From NCBI GenBank assembly GCA_943787985.1, contig CALSOO010000004.1, positions 868,001-932,000 on the forward strand: a DNA stretch of 64,000 nucleotides, in the 5' to 3' direction. Of the stretch, positions 45,563-56,878 are shown in pieces. Made by a program: the position numbers and the translations under genes. A model generated the notes under the pieces. It did not search any database and was not told the DNA's origin. It saw only the letters and a program-made list of their open reading frames with translations. Source of the stretch: an uncultured Paracoccaceae bacterium. GTDB lineage: Bacteria > Pseudomonadota > Alphaproteobacteria > Rhodobacterales > Rhodobacteraceae. Numbering within the stretch: the stretch's first letter is position 1; every line of letters begins with the position of its first letter.

Positions 45563-47578
45563 ATGAGCGACCTTCGCAAAATCAACATCGACGGTACTGA
45601 GATTGAAGTGGATGGGGCGCTGACCCTCATTCAGGCTTGCGAGCAAGCTGGCGTGGAAATTCCACGTTTCTGCTACCATGAACGCCTGTCCATAGCGGGC
45701 AACTGTCGGATGTGTCTGGTTGAAGTCGTGGGAGGCCCACCCAAGCCTGCTGCATCCTGTGCCATGCAGGTCAAAGATTTGCGGCCTGGCCCGGAAGGGC
45801 AGGCGCCTGTGGTCAAGACCAATTCGCCAATGGTCAAGAAAGCGCGTGAAGGCGTGATGGAATTTCTGCTTATCAATCACCCCTTGGATTGCCCGATTTG
45901 TGATCAAGGTGGCGAGTGTGATTTGCAAGATCAAGCGATGGCTTATGGCGTCGACTTCTCGCGCTTTCGCGAAGCCAAACGTGCCACAGATGATTTGGAC
46001 CTTGGTCCGTTGGTCGAAACCCACATGACGCGATGCATTTCTTGCACGCGGTGTGTGCGTTTTACGACCGAAGTGGCCGGTATCAGCCAAATGGGTCAAA
46101 CCGGTCGCGGCGAAGATGCTGAAATTACATCCTATCTTGGTGAGACTTTGGACTCCAACCTGCAGGGAAACATCATCGATTTGTGTCCCGTTGGTGCATT
46201 GGTGTCGAAACCCTATGCCTTTACTGCGCGCCCGTGGGAGTTGACAAAAACCGAGAGCATCGACGTCATGGACGCTTTGGGATCAAACATCCGGGTGGAC
46301 ACCAAAGGGCGGGAAGTTATGCGCTTTTTGCCTTTGAACCATGACGGTGTGAATGAGGAATGGATTTCAGACAAAACGCGGTTTGTCTGGGATGGTCTGC
46401 GTCGCCAGCGTCTGGACACGCCCTATATTCGTGAAAACGGCAAGCTGCGCAAAGCGGATTGGCCCGAGGCGCTTTCGGCTGTTGCTGCGGCAATGACAGG
46501 AAAGAAGCTTGCCGGAATCGTTGGCGATTTATCTTCGGTGGAAGCCGCTTATGCGCTCAAAACCCTCATTGAAGGGCAGGGCGGTGTTGTGGAATGTCGG
46601 ACGGATGGTGCCAAGTTGCCGGTGGGCAATCGGTCCGGGTATGTTGGCCAAGCGACGATCGAGGATATCGATGATGCCGAGATGATCCTGTTGGTCGGCA
46701 CCAATCCTCGTCTTGAAGCGCCCGTGTTGAACGCGCGTATTCGCAAAGCATGGCTGCGCGGTGCCAAAGTGGCGATGATCGGTGAAGATGTCGATCTGTC
46801 ATATGAAGTCACTCACATTGGCAATGATCGCGACGCGTTGGCGAAACTGGCAAGTATGGATCATTCCGACAAACATGGGCTCAAAGGGGTCACGATTGTT
46901 GGTCAAGGCGCGCTGAATGAAGCGGATGGGGCTGCCGTTTTGGGCACGATCATGGCAATGTCAGAAGCGGCCCAGTCCAAGTTGATGGTCTTGCATACTG
47001 CAGCGTCGCGCGTTGGCGCGATGGACATCGGCGCGACCAATGAGGGTGGCATGAAAGCCGTTTCTGACGCAGAGGTGATTTACAACCTTGGCGCAGATGA
47101 AGTCGAAATTGCTGAAGACCCGTTTGTTATTTACCAAGGCTCGCATGGGGACCGCGGCGCACATCGTGCGGATATTATCCTTCCTAGTGCAGCCTACACC
47201 GAAGAAGCCGGTTTGTTCGTGAACACCGAAGGGCGCCCGCAATTGGCGCAACGTGCAAGTTTTGCACCAGGGCAAGCAAAAGAAAACTGGGCTGTTTTAC
47301 GTGCTTTGAGTGCGGAATTGGGTGCGACATTGCCTTTCGACAGTATTGCTCAGCTGCGTAAGGCCCTTGTCAAAGACGTACCGCATCTGGGGGACATCGA
47401 TGTGGTTGCTGAGAACGAATGGAATGCCGAACCGGCCGGAAAGCTGGCTGACGCCAAATTCCGTCCTGTTGTAACGGACTTTTATTTGACCAACCCTATC
47501 GCGCGGTCCAGCAAGCTGATGGCCGAACTGAGTGCAAATGCAAAAGCACGCCGGGCAGAGGCAATTGCCGCAGAATGA
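45563..47578 (+). CDS. nuoG: NADH-quinone oxidoreductase subunit G
   Basis: 671 aa. 2Fe-2S ligands in '[19 protein letters not shown]', 4Fe-4S His-Cys site '[19 protein letters not shown]', then '[11 protein letters not shown]' and '[10 protein letters not shown]'. The C-terminal molybdopterin-oxidoreductase-like domain ('[20 protein letters not shown]') is without the cofactor, as in other complex I. Peripheral arm subunit holding most of the FeS chain. Its stop overlaps the next ATG. Confidence 0.97.
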   Translation: MSDLRKINIDGTEIEVDGALTLIQACEQAGVEIPRFCYHERLSIAGNCRMCLVEVVGGPPKPAASCAMQVKDLRPGPEGQAPVVKTNSPMVKKAREGVMEFLLINHPLDCPICDQGGECDLQDQAMAYGVDFSRFREAKRATDDLDLGPLVETHMTRCISCTRCVRFTTEVAGISQMGQTGRGEDAEITSYLGETLDSNLQGNIIDLCPVGALVSKPYAFTARPWELTKTESIDVMDALGSNIRVDTKGREVMRFLPLNHDGVNEEWISDKTRFVWDGLRRQRLDTPYIRENGKLRKADWPEALSAVAAAMTGKKLAGIVGDLSSVEAAYALKTLIEGQGGVVECRTDGAKLPVGNRSGYVGQATIEDIDDAEMILLVGTNPRLEAPVLNARIRKAWLRGAKVAMIGEDVDLSYEVTHIGNDRDALAKLASMDHSDKHGLKGVTIVGQGALNEADGAAVLGTIMAMSEAAQSKLMVLHTAASRVGAMDIGATNEGGMKAVSDAEVIYNLGADEVEIAEDPFVIYQGSHGDRGAHRADIILPSAAYTEEAGLFVNTEGRPQLAQRASFAPGQAKENWAVLRALSAELGATLPFDSIAQLRKALVKDVPHLGDIDVVAENEWNAEPAGKLADAKFRPVVTDFYLTNPIARSSKLMAELSANAKARRAEAIAAE

Positions 47579-47955
47579 AGCCACTGGCGATCATATCTTT
47601 TGCAACGCTGACGGCCTGCGAACCGGTCCCGACAGCGGAACAATTTATCCCTGACTATCTCGGGGTCGAAACGGCTTTGCTTGACAAGGACTTGGTTCAA
47701 TTCAAGGTCGCAATGACGAACGCGATTACGTCGAAAGACGTTGAAAACTATGCCGAATGTGCCGCAGCGCAATATACGCTGATCCGGGGCTGGGGTTTCG
47801 CGCGCCATGTGCGCACAAATGTAATCGAGGAGGGTCGCGTGTGGCGTGCAGATGCTGTTTATACCATCTCGCCATCCTTGCCGCGCGGGTTGCGCACGAT
47901 CGACGCCGAAGTCGTGACTGCCGCTTGCACGGAAAAGGGAATACCGACGGTGTGA
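47575..47955 (+). CDS. small predicted lipoprotein between nuoG and nuoH
   Basis: 126 aa. '[15 protein letters not shown]' is a lipoprotein signal with lipobox LTAC. Two further cysteines ('YAECAAAQ', 'TAACTEKG'). No recognised family. ATGA overlap with nuoG and 7 bases to nuoH place it firmly in the operon; the fourth exported small protein of this cluster. Confidence 0.7.
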   Translation: MKPLAIISFATLTACEPVPTAEQFIPDYLGVETALLDKDLVQFKVAMTNAITSKDVENYAECAAAQYTLIRGWGFARHVRTNVIEEGRVWRADAVYTISPSLPRGLRTIDAEVVTAACTEKGIPTV

Positions 47956-47962
47956 GGACCTA

Positions 47963-49003
47963 ATGGCTGACTTCTTTATGAACACCACTTTGGGCATTTT
48001 GCTTGTGATTGTCGGGCAAATTTTGCTGGTTGTCGTCCCGCTTCTGCTGGCGCTGGCCTTTTTGATGTATGCGGATCGCAAGATTTGGGCGGCAGTTATG
48101 ATGCGTCGCGGACCCAACGTTGTTGGCGTGTTTGGCTTGCTTCAAAGCTTTGCTGATTTTGGAAAATATATCGTCAAAGAAATCGTTGTGCCCGCGGGGG
48201 CTGACAAGGCTGTCTTCTTTATGGCGCCGATGGTTACTTTGGTCATGTCTTTGATTGCTTGGGCTGTAATCCCGTTCAATGATGGGTGGGTCCTGTCCAA
48301 CATCAATGTCGCTATTCTATATGTCTTTGCGGTCTCGTCTTTAGAGGTGTACGGCGTGATTATGGGGGGGTGGGCTTCGAACTCCAAATACCCTTTCCTT
48401 GGCTCTCTTCGGTCTGCAGCCCAGATGATTTCCTATGAAGTTTCGATTGGCCTGATCATTATTGGCGTCGTCATCAGCTCTGGATCATTGAATTTCGGTG
48501 AGATCGTTGCAGCCCAAGACGGGAGCTATGGCTTGCTCAATTGGTTCTGGTTGCCGCATTTTCCGATGCTGATTTTGTTTTTTATCAGCGCCTTGGCTGA
48601 AACCAACCGCCCACCGTTCGATCTTCCGGAGGCTGAGTCTGAACTTGTCGCTGGCTATCAGGTTGAATATTCGTCAACTCCGTTCCTGTTGTTCATGATC
48701 GGCGAACTGGTCGCCGTGGTTCTGATGTGTGCATTGATCGCGTTGATGTTCTTTGGTGGATGGTTGTCGCCGATCCCCGGTTTGCCCGACGGCATTTTCT
48801 GGATGATTGCCAAAATGGGTTTGGTGTTCTTTTTCTTCTCCATGGTTAAGGCAATTACACCCCGCTACCGCTATGACCAATTGATGCGCCTTGGCTGGAA
48901 AGTATTCCTTCCCTTCAGCCTTCTTTGGGTCGTTTTCGTTGCGTTTGCCGCCAAATTTGACTGGTTCTGGGGCGTTTATGCGCGCTGGACTGTAGGAGTA
49001 TAA
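47963..49003 (+). CDS. nuoH: NADH-quinone oxidoreductase subunit H
   Basis: 346 aa, about eight membrane helices. '[20 protein letters not shown]' and '[20 protein letters not shown]' are the diagnostic ND1 motifs lining the quinone channel. GAGGACCTA precedes the ATG. Confidence 0.97.
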   Translation: MADFFMNTTLGILLVIVGQILLVVVPLLLALAFLMYADRKIWAAVMMRRGPNVVGVFGLLQSFADFGKYIVKEIVVPAGADKAVFFMAPMVTLVMSLIAWAVIPFNDGWVLSNINVAILYVFAVSSLEVYGVIMGGWASNSKYPFLGSLRSAAQMISYEVSIGLIIIGVVISSGSLNFGEIVAAQDGSYGLLNWFWLPHFPMLILFFISALAETNRPPFDLPEAESELVAGYQVEYSSTPFLLFMIGELVAVVLMCALIALMFFGGWLSPIPGLPDGIFWMIAKMGLVFFFFSMVKAITPRYRYDQLMRLGWKVFLPFSLLWVVFVAFAAKFDWFWGVYARWTVGV

Positions 49004-49005
49004 TT

Positions 49006-49500
49006 ATGACACAGATGGACTATACCCGTGCTGCGAAATACTTCCTGCTGCAGGACTATTGGGTCGCTTTCAAACTTGGAATGAAGCATTTTTTCCGCCC
49101 CAAAGTGACGCTGAACTACCCTCATGAAAAGGGTCCTCTGTCCCCGCGCTTTCGCGGTGAGCACGCGCTAAGACGTTATCCGAATGGCGAAGAGCGTTGC
49201 ATCGCGTGCAAACTGTGTGAAGCGGTATGTCCGGCCCAAGCTATCACAATTGACGCTGAACCTCGTGAAGACGGCAGCCGCCGCACCACGCGGTATGACA
49301 TTGATATGACCAAATGCATTTACTGCGGCTTTTGTCAGGAAGCTTGCCCGGTTGATGCGATCGTTGAAGGGCCTAATTTCGAGTTTTCGACGGAGACCCG
49401 CGAAGAGTTGTTTTACGACAAAGACAAATTGTTGGCGAACGGCGACCGTTGGGAAGGTGAGATAGCGCGCAACCTCGAATTGGATGCACCCTACAGATGA
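49006..49500 (+). CDS. nuoI: NADH-quinone oxidoreductase subunit I
   Basis: 164 aa. Two ferredoxin-type 4Fe-4S sites, '[12 protein letters not shown]' and '[12 protein letters not shown]' (clusters N6a and N6b), preceded by '[11 protein letters not shown]'. Links the FeS chain to NuoB. Starts 2 bases after nuoH, ends 4 bases into the next gene. Confidence 0.97.
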   Translation: MTQMDYTRAAKYFLLQDYWVAFKLGMKHFFRPKVTLNYPHEKGPLSPRFRGEHALRRYPNGEERCIACKLCEAVCPAQAITIDAEPREDGSRRTTRYDIDMTKCIYCGFCQEACPVDAIVEGPNFEFSTETREELFYDKDKLLANGDRWEGEIARNLELDAPYR

Positions 49501-49901
49501 CCGACCAAAAGAATCCTTTTGCCGACATTGCGGCTCAGATGCAGGAAATGGCAAAGTCGTTTCCGGCAATGGAAGCCTTCACGCCCGAAGGCTTTGAAAA
49601 GATGATGGGTACCATGCCCAAAGACATGATGGAAAATATGTTTGGGACGGGCCTGAACGAGGGTGGTCTTGATGCGCGGACTAAGCTGTTGCTGACACTC
49701 GCCGGTTTGACGATGCAAGGTGCCCAAAATGAAACGGCCGTGCGACAAACTGTGCGTCATGCAGCAGAGGCCGGCGCGACGGAGCAACATATCAGCGAGA
49801 CAATAGGCATGATGTCGGTTTTTGCCGGCATGCCTGCGATGACACGCGCTTTGGACTTGGCGCAGAGCGTCATGGCTGACAAAAAGGATCACAAATCATG
49901 A
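49497..49901 (+). CDS. carboxymuconolactone decarboxylase (CMD/AhpD)-fold protein
   Basis: 134 aa, helical. '[20 protein letters not shown]' and '[19 protein letters not shown]' fit the CMD family; however the CxxC redox pair of AhpD is absent, so peroxidase activity is unlikely. Met-rich N-terminus. ATGA overlaps with both nuoI and nuoJ show it is a stable part of the operon. Function in complex I context unknown. Confidence 0.8.
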   Translation: MTDQKNPFADIAAQMQEMAKSFPAMEAFTPEGFEKMMGTMPKDMMENMFGTGLNEGGLDARTKLLLTLAGLTMQGAQNETAVRQTVRHAAEAGATEQHISETIGMMSVFAGMPAMTRALDLAQSVMADKKDHKS

Positions 49902-50500
49902 GCGTCTTTGCCTTCTACCTGTTTGCGATATCTGTGGTAACGGGAGGCTTTTTCACAGTCGTAAGCCGCAACCCTGTGCATTCGGTTTTGTGGCTGATCC
50001 TTGCATTCTTGAGCTCCGCTGGCCTGTTTGTACTCCTGGGCGCCGAGTTTGTGGCTATGCTTTTGATCATCGTTTACGTCGGCGCTGTTGCGGTATTGTT
50101 TTTGTTTGTTGTCATGATGCTCGACATCGATTTTGCGGAATTAAAGGCCGAAATGGCGAAGTACATGCCACTGGCACTGCTCATTGCACTTGTCATTTTG
50201 ATGCAGTTTGTCATCGCGTTTGGCGCTTGGGAAACCAACGCGGCCGCGGAAGGGCTCCGTGCACAAATCACGCCGGTTGATCGCCACAATACGGAAGCTT
50301 TGGGACTGATCTTGTACGATGATTATTTCTTGTTGTTCCAACTGTCTGGATTGATCCTGTTGGTCGCAATGATCGGTGCGATTGTTCTGACCTTGCGCCA
50401 CCGCACGGATGTGAAACGCCAAGATGTGGTTGCGCAAATGATGCGTGATCCGGCGAAGGCGATGGAGTTGAAAGACATTAAACCGGGGCAGGGGTTGTGA
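49898..50500 (+). CDS. nuoJ: NADH-quinone oxidoreductase subunit J
   Basis: 200 aa, five membrane helices. '[20 protein letters not shown]' and '[20 protein letters not shown]' with the pi-bulge region are typical of ND6. Membrane-arm subunit. Stop overlaps the following small ORF (TGATG). Confidence 0.96.
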   Translation: MSVFAFYLFAISVVTGGFFTVVSRNPVHSVLWLILAFLSSAGLFVLLGAEFVAMLLIIVYVGAVAVLFLFVVMMLDIDFAELKAEMAKYMPLALLIALVILMQFVIAFGAWETNAAAEGLRAQITPVDRHNTEALGLILYDDYFLLFQLSGLILLVAMIGAIVLTLRHRTDVKRQDVVAQMMRDPAKAMELKDIKPGQGL

Positions 50501-50664
50501 TGCGTTTTGTGGTTTCCGCTGCTGTACTTACGGCCTTTTTCTCCACTGAAATTGGGGATTTCGAGATGATGGGGTTGCATCCATCCTTGCAAGACCCTCT
50601 ACGCTTGGTTTTGGTGCCTGCCGCCAAAATGGCACCTGAACTGCCAGAAGGAATATATTTCTGA
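50500..50664 (+). CDS. 54-aa small protein between nuoJ and nuoK
   Basis: ATG 50500 overlaps the nuoJ stop and TGA 50662-50664 overlaps the nuoK start (TGATG at both ends), so it fills the 163-base gap exactly. The sequence starts '[17 protein letters not shown]', a weak signal or membrane helix, and continues '[20 protein letters not shown]' to 'PEGIYF'. No homology recognised. The perfect double coupling is the main support for a real gene; the alternative is a translated leader that only carries ribosomes to nuoK. Confidence 0.6.
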   Translation: MRFVVSAAVLTAFFSTEIGDFEMMGLHPSLQDPLRLVLVPAAKMAPELPEGIYF

Positions 50665-50969
50665 TGATCGGACTAGAACATTATCTGACAGTAGCGGCGA
50701 CGCTCTTTGTCATTGGCATTTTCGGGCTGTTTTTGAACCGCAAGAACGTGATCATTCTGTTGATGAGTATCGAATTGATGCTGCTGGCGGTGAATATCAA
50801 CCTTGTGGCCTTCTCCAGCTTTCTGGACGATCTGGTGGGTCAAGTGTTTACCTTGTTTGTCTTGACCGTCGCTGCTGCGGAGGCTGCGATTGGGTTGGCT
50901 ATTCTGGTCTGCTTCTTCCGCAACCGCGGCACGATCGCGGTTGAAGATGTCAACGTGATGAAGGGCTAA
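50664..50969 (+). CDS. nuoK: NADH-quinone oxidoreductase subunit K
   Basis: 101 aa, three membrane helices. '[20 protein letters not shown]' with the conserved Glu of ND4L and '[20 protein letters not shown]' with the second Glu; both belong to the proton path in the membrane arm. Confidence 0.97.
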   Translation: MIGLEHYLTVAATLFVIGIFGLFLNRKNVIILLMSIELMLLAVNINLVAFSSFLDDLVGQVFTLFVLTVAAAEAAIGLAILVCFFRNRGTIAVEDVNVMKG

Positions 50970-50974
50970 GTCAC

Positions 50975-53071
50975 ATGGAAACCATTATCCTTTTCGCCCC
51001 TCTGGTTGGCGCGCTTTTGTGTGGCTTTGGGTGGCGCATCTTCGGTGAAACCGCTGCTATGTGGATCGGAACAGGCTTTCTGTTTCTGGCGGCTGCCCTG
51101 TCCTGGGTGGTTTTCCTGACCTTTGACGGTGTGTCGCAAAAAATCGAGATTATGCGTTTCATTCAAAGTGGTTATCTTGATACCTCTTGGGCGATACGAC
51201 TGGATCGTTTGACAGCCATTATGCTCATTGTCATCACAACAGTGTCGGCGTTGGTGCATCTATATTCCTTCGGATACATGGCCAACGATCCACAATGGAA
51301 GGACGGCGAGAGCTATAAACCACGGTTCTTTGCCTACTTGTCATTCTTCACTTTTGCCATGCTGTCGTTGGTGACGGCTGACAACCTGATCCAGATGTTT
51401 TTTGGCTGGGAAGGTGTCGGCGTTGCCTCCTACCTTTTGATCGGTTTCTACTACCGAAAACCAAGTGCAAATGCGGCAGCAATCAAAGCTTTTGTGGTCA
51501 ACAGGGTCGGCGATTTCGGTTTCGCTTTGGGCATTTTTGGGCTGTTCTACCTGACAAAGAGTGTCAACTTTGACGTTGTGTTTGCCGCCGTTCCCGACAT
51601 TGCAAACACGCAACTCACCTTCTTGTGGCGTGAATGGAATGCGGCCAATGTTTTGGCGTTCCTGCTCTTCATTGGCGCTATGGGAAAGTCAGCCCAGCTC
51701 TTCTTGCACACATGGTTGCCGGACGCGATGGAAGGCCCAACACCTGTGTCGGCTTTGATCCACGCTGCGACGATGGTCACCGCTGGCGTATTTCTGGTCT
51801 GCCGCATGTCGCCCCTCATGGAGTTCGCTCCACAAGCGACTGCGTTTATTACAGTTATTGGTGCAACCACTGCGTTCTTTGCGGCGACTGTTGGCTTAGT
51901 TCAAACGGACATCAAACGCGTTATCGCCTATTCAACCTGCTCCCAGCTTGGGTACATGTTTGTGGCGGCTGGTGTTGGCATGTACTCCGCTGCGATGTTC
52001 CATTTGTTTACGCATGCGTTTTTCAAAGCGATGCTCTTCTTGGGGGCAGGTTCAGTGATCCATGCGCTGCACCATGAACAAGACATGACGAACTATGGCG
52101 GGTTGCGGAAAAAGATCCCCTATACCTTCTGGGCGATGATGATCGGCACTTTGGCAATCACTGGCGTTGGTATCCCTTTGACCCATATCGGTTTTGCCGG
52201 GTTCCTTTCCAAAGATGCTATTATTGAAAGTGCTTATGCAGGTGGGTCTGCCTACGGATTTTGGCTGTTGGTTGCTGCGGCTGCGATGACCTCTTTCTAT
52301 TCTTGGCGTTTGATGTTCTTGACGTTCTTTGGTGAAGCGCGCGGTGACAAACATACGCATGAGCATGCGCACGAAAGCCCCATGGTCATGTTGATACCTT
52401 TGGGAGTGCTTAGCCTCGGTGCCGTGTTCGCCGGGATGATTTGGTTCAAACCGTTTTTTGGCCACACAAACTATGTCGCGGACTTCTATGGAATTCCATA
52501 TGAAGAGGCGGTCTCACATGGGGACGGGCATGTTGAAGGTGCCGAAGATGCACATGGCGATGATGTCGCGAAAGCAGCTGGTAAGGCAGAGCATCACTAT
52601 GCGTTCGCCGGCGCACCAGGCGAAGGCGCATTGTATTTCGCGCCTGACAATACGGTCCTTGATGATGCACACAACGTCCCCAAGTGGGTAAAGGTTTCAC
52701 CTTTTGTCGCAATGGTCTTCGGTTTCTTGATGGCAATGTGGTTCTATATCTGGAATCCGAGCCTTCCTGCGCGTCTGGCTGAAAATCAAAGACCGCTTTA
52801 TCTGTTCTTCAAGAACAAGTGGTATTTTGACGAGGTTTATGATGCGATTTTTGTCCGCCCAACCAAAGCTATCGGTCGTTTCCTTTGGAAGCGCGGTGAT
52901 GGTGATGTGATTGATGGATCTATCAATGGCATTGCTATGGGGATAATTCCGTTCATCACGCGTATCGCTGGCCGTGCTCAATCCGGTTATATTTTCACAT
53001 ACGCCTTCGCCATGGTGATCGGTATCGCGGTACTGGTTACGTGGATGACGCTCAGCGGAGGAGCGCACTAA
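50975..53071 (+). CDS. nuoL: NADH-quinone oxidoreductase subunit L
   Basis: 698 aa, antiporter-like subunit with about 15-16 helices. '[19 protein letters not shown]', '[20 protein letters not shown]' and '[14 protein letters not shown]' are ND5 signatures, the Lys and His residues of the proton channel included. A soluble loop around residues 450-550 is rich in His ('[11 protein letters not shown]', '[16 protein letters not shown]'). The C-terminal lateral helix follows. Stop overlaps nuoM start. Confidence 0.97.
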   Translation: METIILFAPLVGALLCGFGWRIFGETAAMWIGTGFLFLAAALSWVVFLTFDGVSQKIEIMRFIQSGYLDTSWAIRLDRLTAIMLIVITTVSALVHLYSFGYMANDPQWKDGESYKPRFFAYLSFFTFAMLSLVTADNLIQMFFGWEGVGVASYLLIGFYYRKPSANAAAIKAFVVNRVGDFGFALGIFGLFYLTKSVNFDVVFAAVPDIANTQLTFLWREWNAANVLAFLLFIGAMGKSAQLFLHTWLPDAMEGPTPVSALIHAATMVTAGVFLVCRMSPLMEFAPQATAFITVIGATTAFFAATVGLVQTDIKRVIAYSTCSQLGYMFVAAGVGMYSAAMFHLFTHAFFKAMLFLGAGSVIHALHHEQDMTNYGGLRKKIPYTFWAMMIGTLAITGVGIPLTHIGFAGFLSKDAIIESAYAGGSAYGFWLLVAAAAMTSFYSWRLMFLTFFGEARGDKHTHEHAHESPMVMLIPLGVLSLGAVFAGMIWFKPFFGHTNYVADFYGIPYEEAVSHGDGHVEGAEDAHGDDVAKAAGKAEHHYAFAGAPGEGALYFAPDNTVLDDAHNVPKWVKVSPFVAMVFGFLMAMWFYIWNPSLPARLAENQRPLYLFFKNKWYFDEVYDAIFVRPTKAIGRFLWKRGDGDVIDGSINGIAMGIIPFITRIAGRAQSGYIFTYAFAMVIGIAVLVTWMTLSGGAH

Positions 53072-54612
53072 TGGACAGCCTTCTTTCCATTGTTACCTTT
53101 ATTCCGGCTCTTGGTGCGCTCGTTCTTGCAGTGTTCTTGCGCGGAGATGATGAGGCGGCCAATCGCAACGCCAAAGCGGCGGCGATGTTTGCAACTTCGG
53201 CCACGTTTCTGGTGTCGCTCTTTATCCTGTTCGGCTTTGATGTAAACGAAACCGGATTTCAGTTCGTCGAGCAGGCGGATTGGTTGATGGGTCTGCAATA
53301 TAAAATGGGCGTCGATGGCATCAGCCTTCTTTTCGTGATGCTCACGACCTTTATGATGCCTCTTGTGATTGCAGCATCATGGAACGTCGAAACCCGCGTC
53401 AAAGAGTATATGATCGCGTTTTTGTTGTTGGAAACACTGATGTTGGGTGTCTTCATGGCGCTCGATCTTGTGCTGTTCTACCTGTTCTTTGAAGCGGGCT
53501 TGATCCCGATGTTCTTGATTATCGGGATTTGGGGGGGGGCCAACCGGATTTACGCGTCGTTCAAGTTCTTTCTTTACACGTTCCTTGGATCGGTACTGAT
53601 GCTGGTCGCTATGGTCGGCATGTATGTTGACGCAGGGACGACGGACATTGAAACGCTATTAACCCACTCGTTTGCGTTTGAATCGTTTAGCTTGTTGGGT
53701 GTCCAAGTTGTCGGAGGCATGCAAACGCTTCTGTTTCTGGCGTTTTTTGCGAGCTTTGCGGTCAAGATGCCGATGTGGCCAGTTCACACTTGGTTGCCGG
53801 ACGCGCACGTGCAAGCGCCTACAGCCGGATCGGTGGTCCTTGCTGCAATTCTGTTGAAAATGGGCGGCTACGGGTTTCTTCGGTTCTCTTTGCCGATGTT
53901 CCCTGTCGGTTCGGATGTATTGGCGCCTCTGGTTTTGTGGATGAGTGCAATTGCGATTGTTTACACGTCAATCGTCGCTTTGGTGCAAGAAGACATGAAG
54001 AAGCTCATCGCTTACTCTTCTGTCGCCCACATGGGCTTTGTGACGATGGGGATTTTTACCGCCAATCAACAAGGGATCGACGGTGCGATTTTCCAAATGA
54101 TCAGCCACGGCTTTATTTCAGGCGCGCTCTTTTTGTGTGTTGGGGTAATCTATGATCGCATGCACACGCGCGATATTGACGCTTACGGTGGATTGGTTAC
54201 GCGGATGCCGGCGTACGCATTGATTTTCATGCTGTTTACCATGGCCAATGTTGGCCTTCCCGGAACGTCCGGCTTTGTTGGGGAATTCCTGACCCTGATG
54301 GCTGTTTTCCAGGTCAACACATGGGTTGCAGCGGTTGCAACGACCGGGGTCATTTTCTCAGCGGCCTACGCATTGTGGCTATATCGCCGGGTGGTGATGG
54401 GTGATCTGATCAAAGAAAGCCTGAAATCAATCACCGATATGAGCACACGGGAGCGGGTCATCTTCGCACCGTTGGTTGTGATGACGCTGTTGCTTGGCGT
54501 CTACCCTGCTTTGATACTCGACATCATTGGGCCGTCTGTGGCGGCACTGGTTGCAAACTACGATACGGCTTTGGCCGCGGCAGATGCCGCAAGCCAAGTC
54601 GTCTCGAACTAA
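53071..54612 (+). CDS. nuoM: NADH-quinone oxidoreductase subunit M
   Basis: 513 aa from ATG 53071 (TAATG with nuoL). Antiporter-like ND4 subunit: '[18 protein letters not shown]', '[18 protein letters not shown]', '[15 protein letters not shown]', '[15 protein letters not shown]'. About 14 helices; one of three proton-pumping membrane subunits. Confidence 0.97.
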   Translation: MDSLLSIVTFIPALGALVLAVFLRGDDEAANRNAKAAAMFATSATFLVSLFILFGFDVNETGFQFVEQADWLMGLQYKMGVDGISLLFVMLTTFMMPLVIAASWNVETRVKEYMIAFLLLETLMLGVFMALDLVLFYLFFEAGLIPMFLIIGIWGGANRIYASFKFFLYTFLGSVLMLVAMVGMYVDAGTTDIETLLTHSFAFESFSLLGVQVVGGMQTLLFLAFFASFAVKMPMWPVHTWLPDAHVQAPTAGSVVLAAILLKMGGYGFLRFSLPMFPVGSDVLAPLVLWMSAIAIVYTSIVALVQEDMKKLIAYSSVAHMGFVTMGIFTANQQGIDGAIFQMISHGFISGALFLCVGVIYDRMHTRDIDAYGGLVTRMPAYALIFMLFTMANVGLPGTSGFVGEFLTLMAVFQVNTWVAAVATTGVIFSAAYALWLYRRVVMGDLIKESLKSITDMSTRERVIFAPLVVMTLLLGVYPALILDIIGPSVAALVANYDTALAAADAASQVVSN

Positions 54613-54627
54613 AAGGAACAGGGCGCT

Positions 54628-56073
54628 ATGTCTGCTGATCTTGGCACTATCCTGCCAGAAATCCTCTTGTCGCTCTTTGCTATTCTGGGCCTGCTCGGCG
54701 CAGTTTACACTGGCAAGGACGCGCTGGCGTCTGCCCTTGTTTGGGTCACTTCTGCCGTGTTCCTTGGCCTTGCTGCCTGGATCGGTCTATCGGGAGAAGG
54801 AACGCATATTGCCTTTAATGGCATGTTTGTTGATGACGGGTTTGCCCGTTTTGCCAAGGTTGTTATTCTGCTTTCAGCGGCCGCAGTTCTCGTGATGTCG
54901 GAAGGCTATATGAAATCACGCGACTTGTTGCGGTTTGAATATCCTGTATTGGTCGCACTGAGCGTTGTTGGCATGATGATGATGGTCAGCGCAGGCGATC
55001 TCATGGCGCTCTACATGGGGCTCGAACTGCAATCTTTGGCGCTTTACGTTGTCGCTTCCTTGCGCCGGGACTCCGCGCGTTCAACAGAAGCCGGTTTGAA
55101 ATACTTCGTACTGGGGGCGCTATCATCCGGTTTGCTGCTCTACGGCGCCTCTTTGGTTTACGGATACGCAGGGACGACATTGTTCTCAGGTATTATCCAG
55201 ACAGCCCAGCACGGGGACGTATCTTTGGGGCTTCTGTTTGGTTTGATTTTCCTGATCGCGGGCCTCGCTTTCAAAGTGTCGGCCGTTCCGTTCCACATGT
55301 GGACGCCTGATGTCTATGAAGGCGCTCCAACACCGGTTACAGCCTTCTTTGCAACGGCTCCCAAAGTGGCTGCAATGGCTTTGTTTGCACGTGTTATGCA
55401 CGACGCATTCGGAGGCGCGATCAAGGACTGGAGCCAAGTGGTTGCGCTTTTGTCCGTTCTTTCCATGTTGCTTGGGGCTTTTGCTGCGATCGGGCAGACG
55501 AACATTAAACGTTTGATGGCATATTCCTCCATCGCGCACATGGGGTACGCGCTCATTGGTTTGGCTGCAGGGACCGCACTTGGTATCCAGTCAATGCTGG
55601 TTTACATGGCGATTTATGTGACCATGAACATCGGTACGTTCGCATTTATTTTGATGATGGAGCGGGATGGTCAGCCCGTGACTGATATTTCGGCGCTCAA
55701 CCAATTCGCGAAGCGCGAACCTGGCAAAGCTCTGGCGATGCTGGTCTTGATGTTTTCACTGGCTGGTGTGCCGCCAATGCTTGGCTTCTTCGCTAAGTTC
55801 GGTGTCTGGCAAGCAGGCGTGGACGCGGGGCTCGTGTGGTTGGTTGTCGTCAGCGCTTTCGCCTCTGCCATCGGGGCCTATTATTATTTGCGGATTGTTT
55901 TCTTTATGTACTTCGGTTCCGAAGATGGCGCCATCGAAGTAAACGGATCCAAAACACTGTGGGTTTTCTTGATGGGGGCTGCGGCCATTATCGGTATAGC
56001 ATGGGTTCCCGGGATCAATATGTTCGGCATCGGCGCCATTGCTGAACTGGCCGCAACTTCGTTGGTGAATTGA
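54628..56073 (+). CDS. nuoN: NADH-quinone oxidoreductase subunit N
   Basis: 481 aa, ND2-type antiporter-like subunit. '[20 protein letters not shown]', '[20 protein letters not shown]', '[20 protein letters not shown]' and '[15 protein letters not shown]' are characteristic. Last structural nuo gene; AAAAGGAACAGGGC precedes the start. Confidence 0.97.
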   Translation: MSADLGTILPEILLSLFAILGLLGAVYTGKDALASALVWVTSAVFLGLAAWIGLSGEGTHIAFNGMFVDDGFARFAKVVILLSAAAVLVMSEGYMKSRDLLRFEYPVLVALSVVGMMMMVSAGDLMALYMGLELQSLALYVVASLRRDSARSTEAGLKYFVLGALSSGLLLYGASLVYGYAGTTLFSGIIQTAQHGDVSLGLLFGLIFLIAGLAFKVSAVPFHMWTPDVYEGAPTPVTAFFATAPKVAAMALFARVMHDAFGGAIKDWSQVVALLSVLSMLLGAFAAIGQTNIKRLMAYSSIAHMGYALIGLAAGTALGIQSMLVYMAIYVTMNIGTFAFILMMERDGQPVTDISALNQFAKREPGKALAMLVLMFSLAGVPPMLGFFAKFGVWQAGVDAGLVWLVVVSAFASAIGAYYYLRIVFFMYFGSEDGAIEVNGSKTLWVFLMGAAAIIGIAWVPGINMFGIGAIAELAATSLVN

Positions 56074-56116
56074 TCAAAGCCGTTGTCGGGTTGGCACGCA
56101 TGACGGATGTGTCCAA

Positions 56117-56866
56117 ATGAATGTCTGGCCCGATGGTTATGACAAAATCGTGCTACAGACAGTGGATTCAACATTGTCTGAAGCAAAGCGTGTCGCGCCA
56201 AGCCTATCTGCTCCTCTTTGGATTTTGGCGATTGAACAGACGGCCGCCCGCGGAAGACGAGGGCGGGCGTGGCTTGCACCAAAAGGCAATTTTTCCGCAA
56301 CGCTGGTTCTTCCGTTGGGCGATCCACCTCAAAATGCGGCTTTGCGGTCGTTTGTGGCGTCATTGGCGCTGTATGATGCATTTGTGGCGGTGAGCGGTCA
56401 GGAACAGGCATTTGAGCTCAAGTGGCCCAATGATGTTTTGCTCAGAGGCGGCAAAGTCGCGGGCATTTTGTTGGAAAGTGCAGGGCAGGGCAGTCAGATG
56501 TCCCATTTGTCCATAGGAATTGGCGTGAACCTTGCCGCGGCTCCAGCCGTTTCTCAGGTTGAGGACGGAGCTGTGGCACCTGTGTCTGTGCGAGGGGTCT
56601 TGGGCGTTCACATCGATTCAGAGGCATTTTTGCACGAACTGGCTGTAGCTTATGCCCATTATGAAAGACAGTTTTGCGATTTCGGGTTTGCGCCTATTCG
56701 CACTGCATGGTTGGCGCGGGCAGCCCGATTGGGCGAGACCATTCGGGCCCGCACCACGCGAGAAGAGTGGCATGGTGTTTTCCGTGAGGTGGACGAAGTG
56801 GGCCAACTTGTTCTAGAGACAGCCAAGGGTAGACTCCATATTCCTGCGGCGGACGTATTTTTCTAA
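56117..56866 (+). CDS. birA: biotin--[acetyl-CoA-carboxylase] ligase
   Basis: 249 aa, monofunctional (no N-terminal helix-turn-helix). 'EQTAARGRRGRAWLAPKGN' is the biotinyl-AMP loop and 'LKWPNDVLLRGGKVAGILLE' the catalytic Lys motif. Attaches biotin to carrier lysines, including Lys607 of MccA in this window. Lies 43 bases after nuoN, in the birA-coaX-RNase J tail common in Rhodobacterales. Confidence 0.94.
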   Translation: MNVWPDGYDKIVLQTVDSTLSEAKRVAPSLSAPLWILAIEQTAARGRRGRAWLAPKGNFSATLVLPLGDPPQNAALRSFVASLALYDAFVAVSGQEQAFELKWPNDVLLRGGKVAGILLESAGQGSQMSHLSIGIGVNLAAAPAVSQVEDGAVAPVSVRGVLGVHIDSEAFLHELAVAYAHYERQFCDFGFAPIRTAWLARAARLGETIRARTTREEWHGVFREVDEVGQLVLETAKGRLHIPAADVFF

Positions 56867-56878
56867 AGGATCCGGCAC

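Noticed and set aside
49497..49901. AhpD peroxidase
   Set aside because: The required CxxC is missing.
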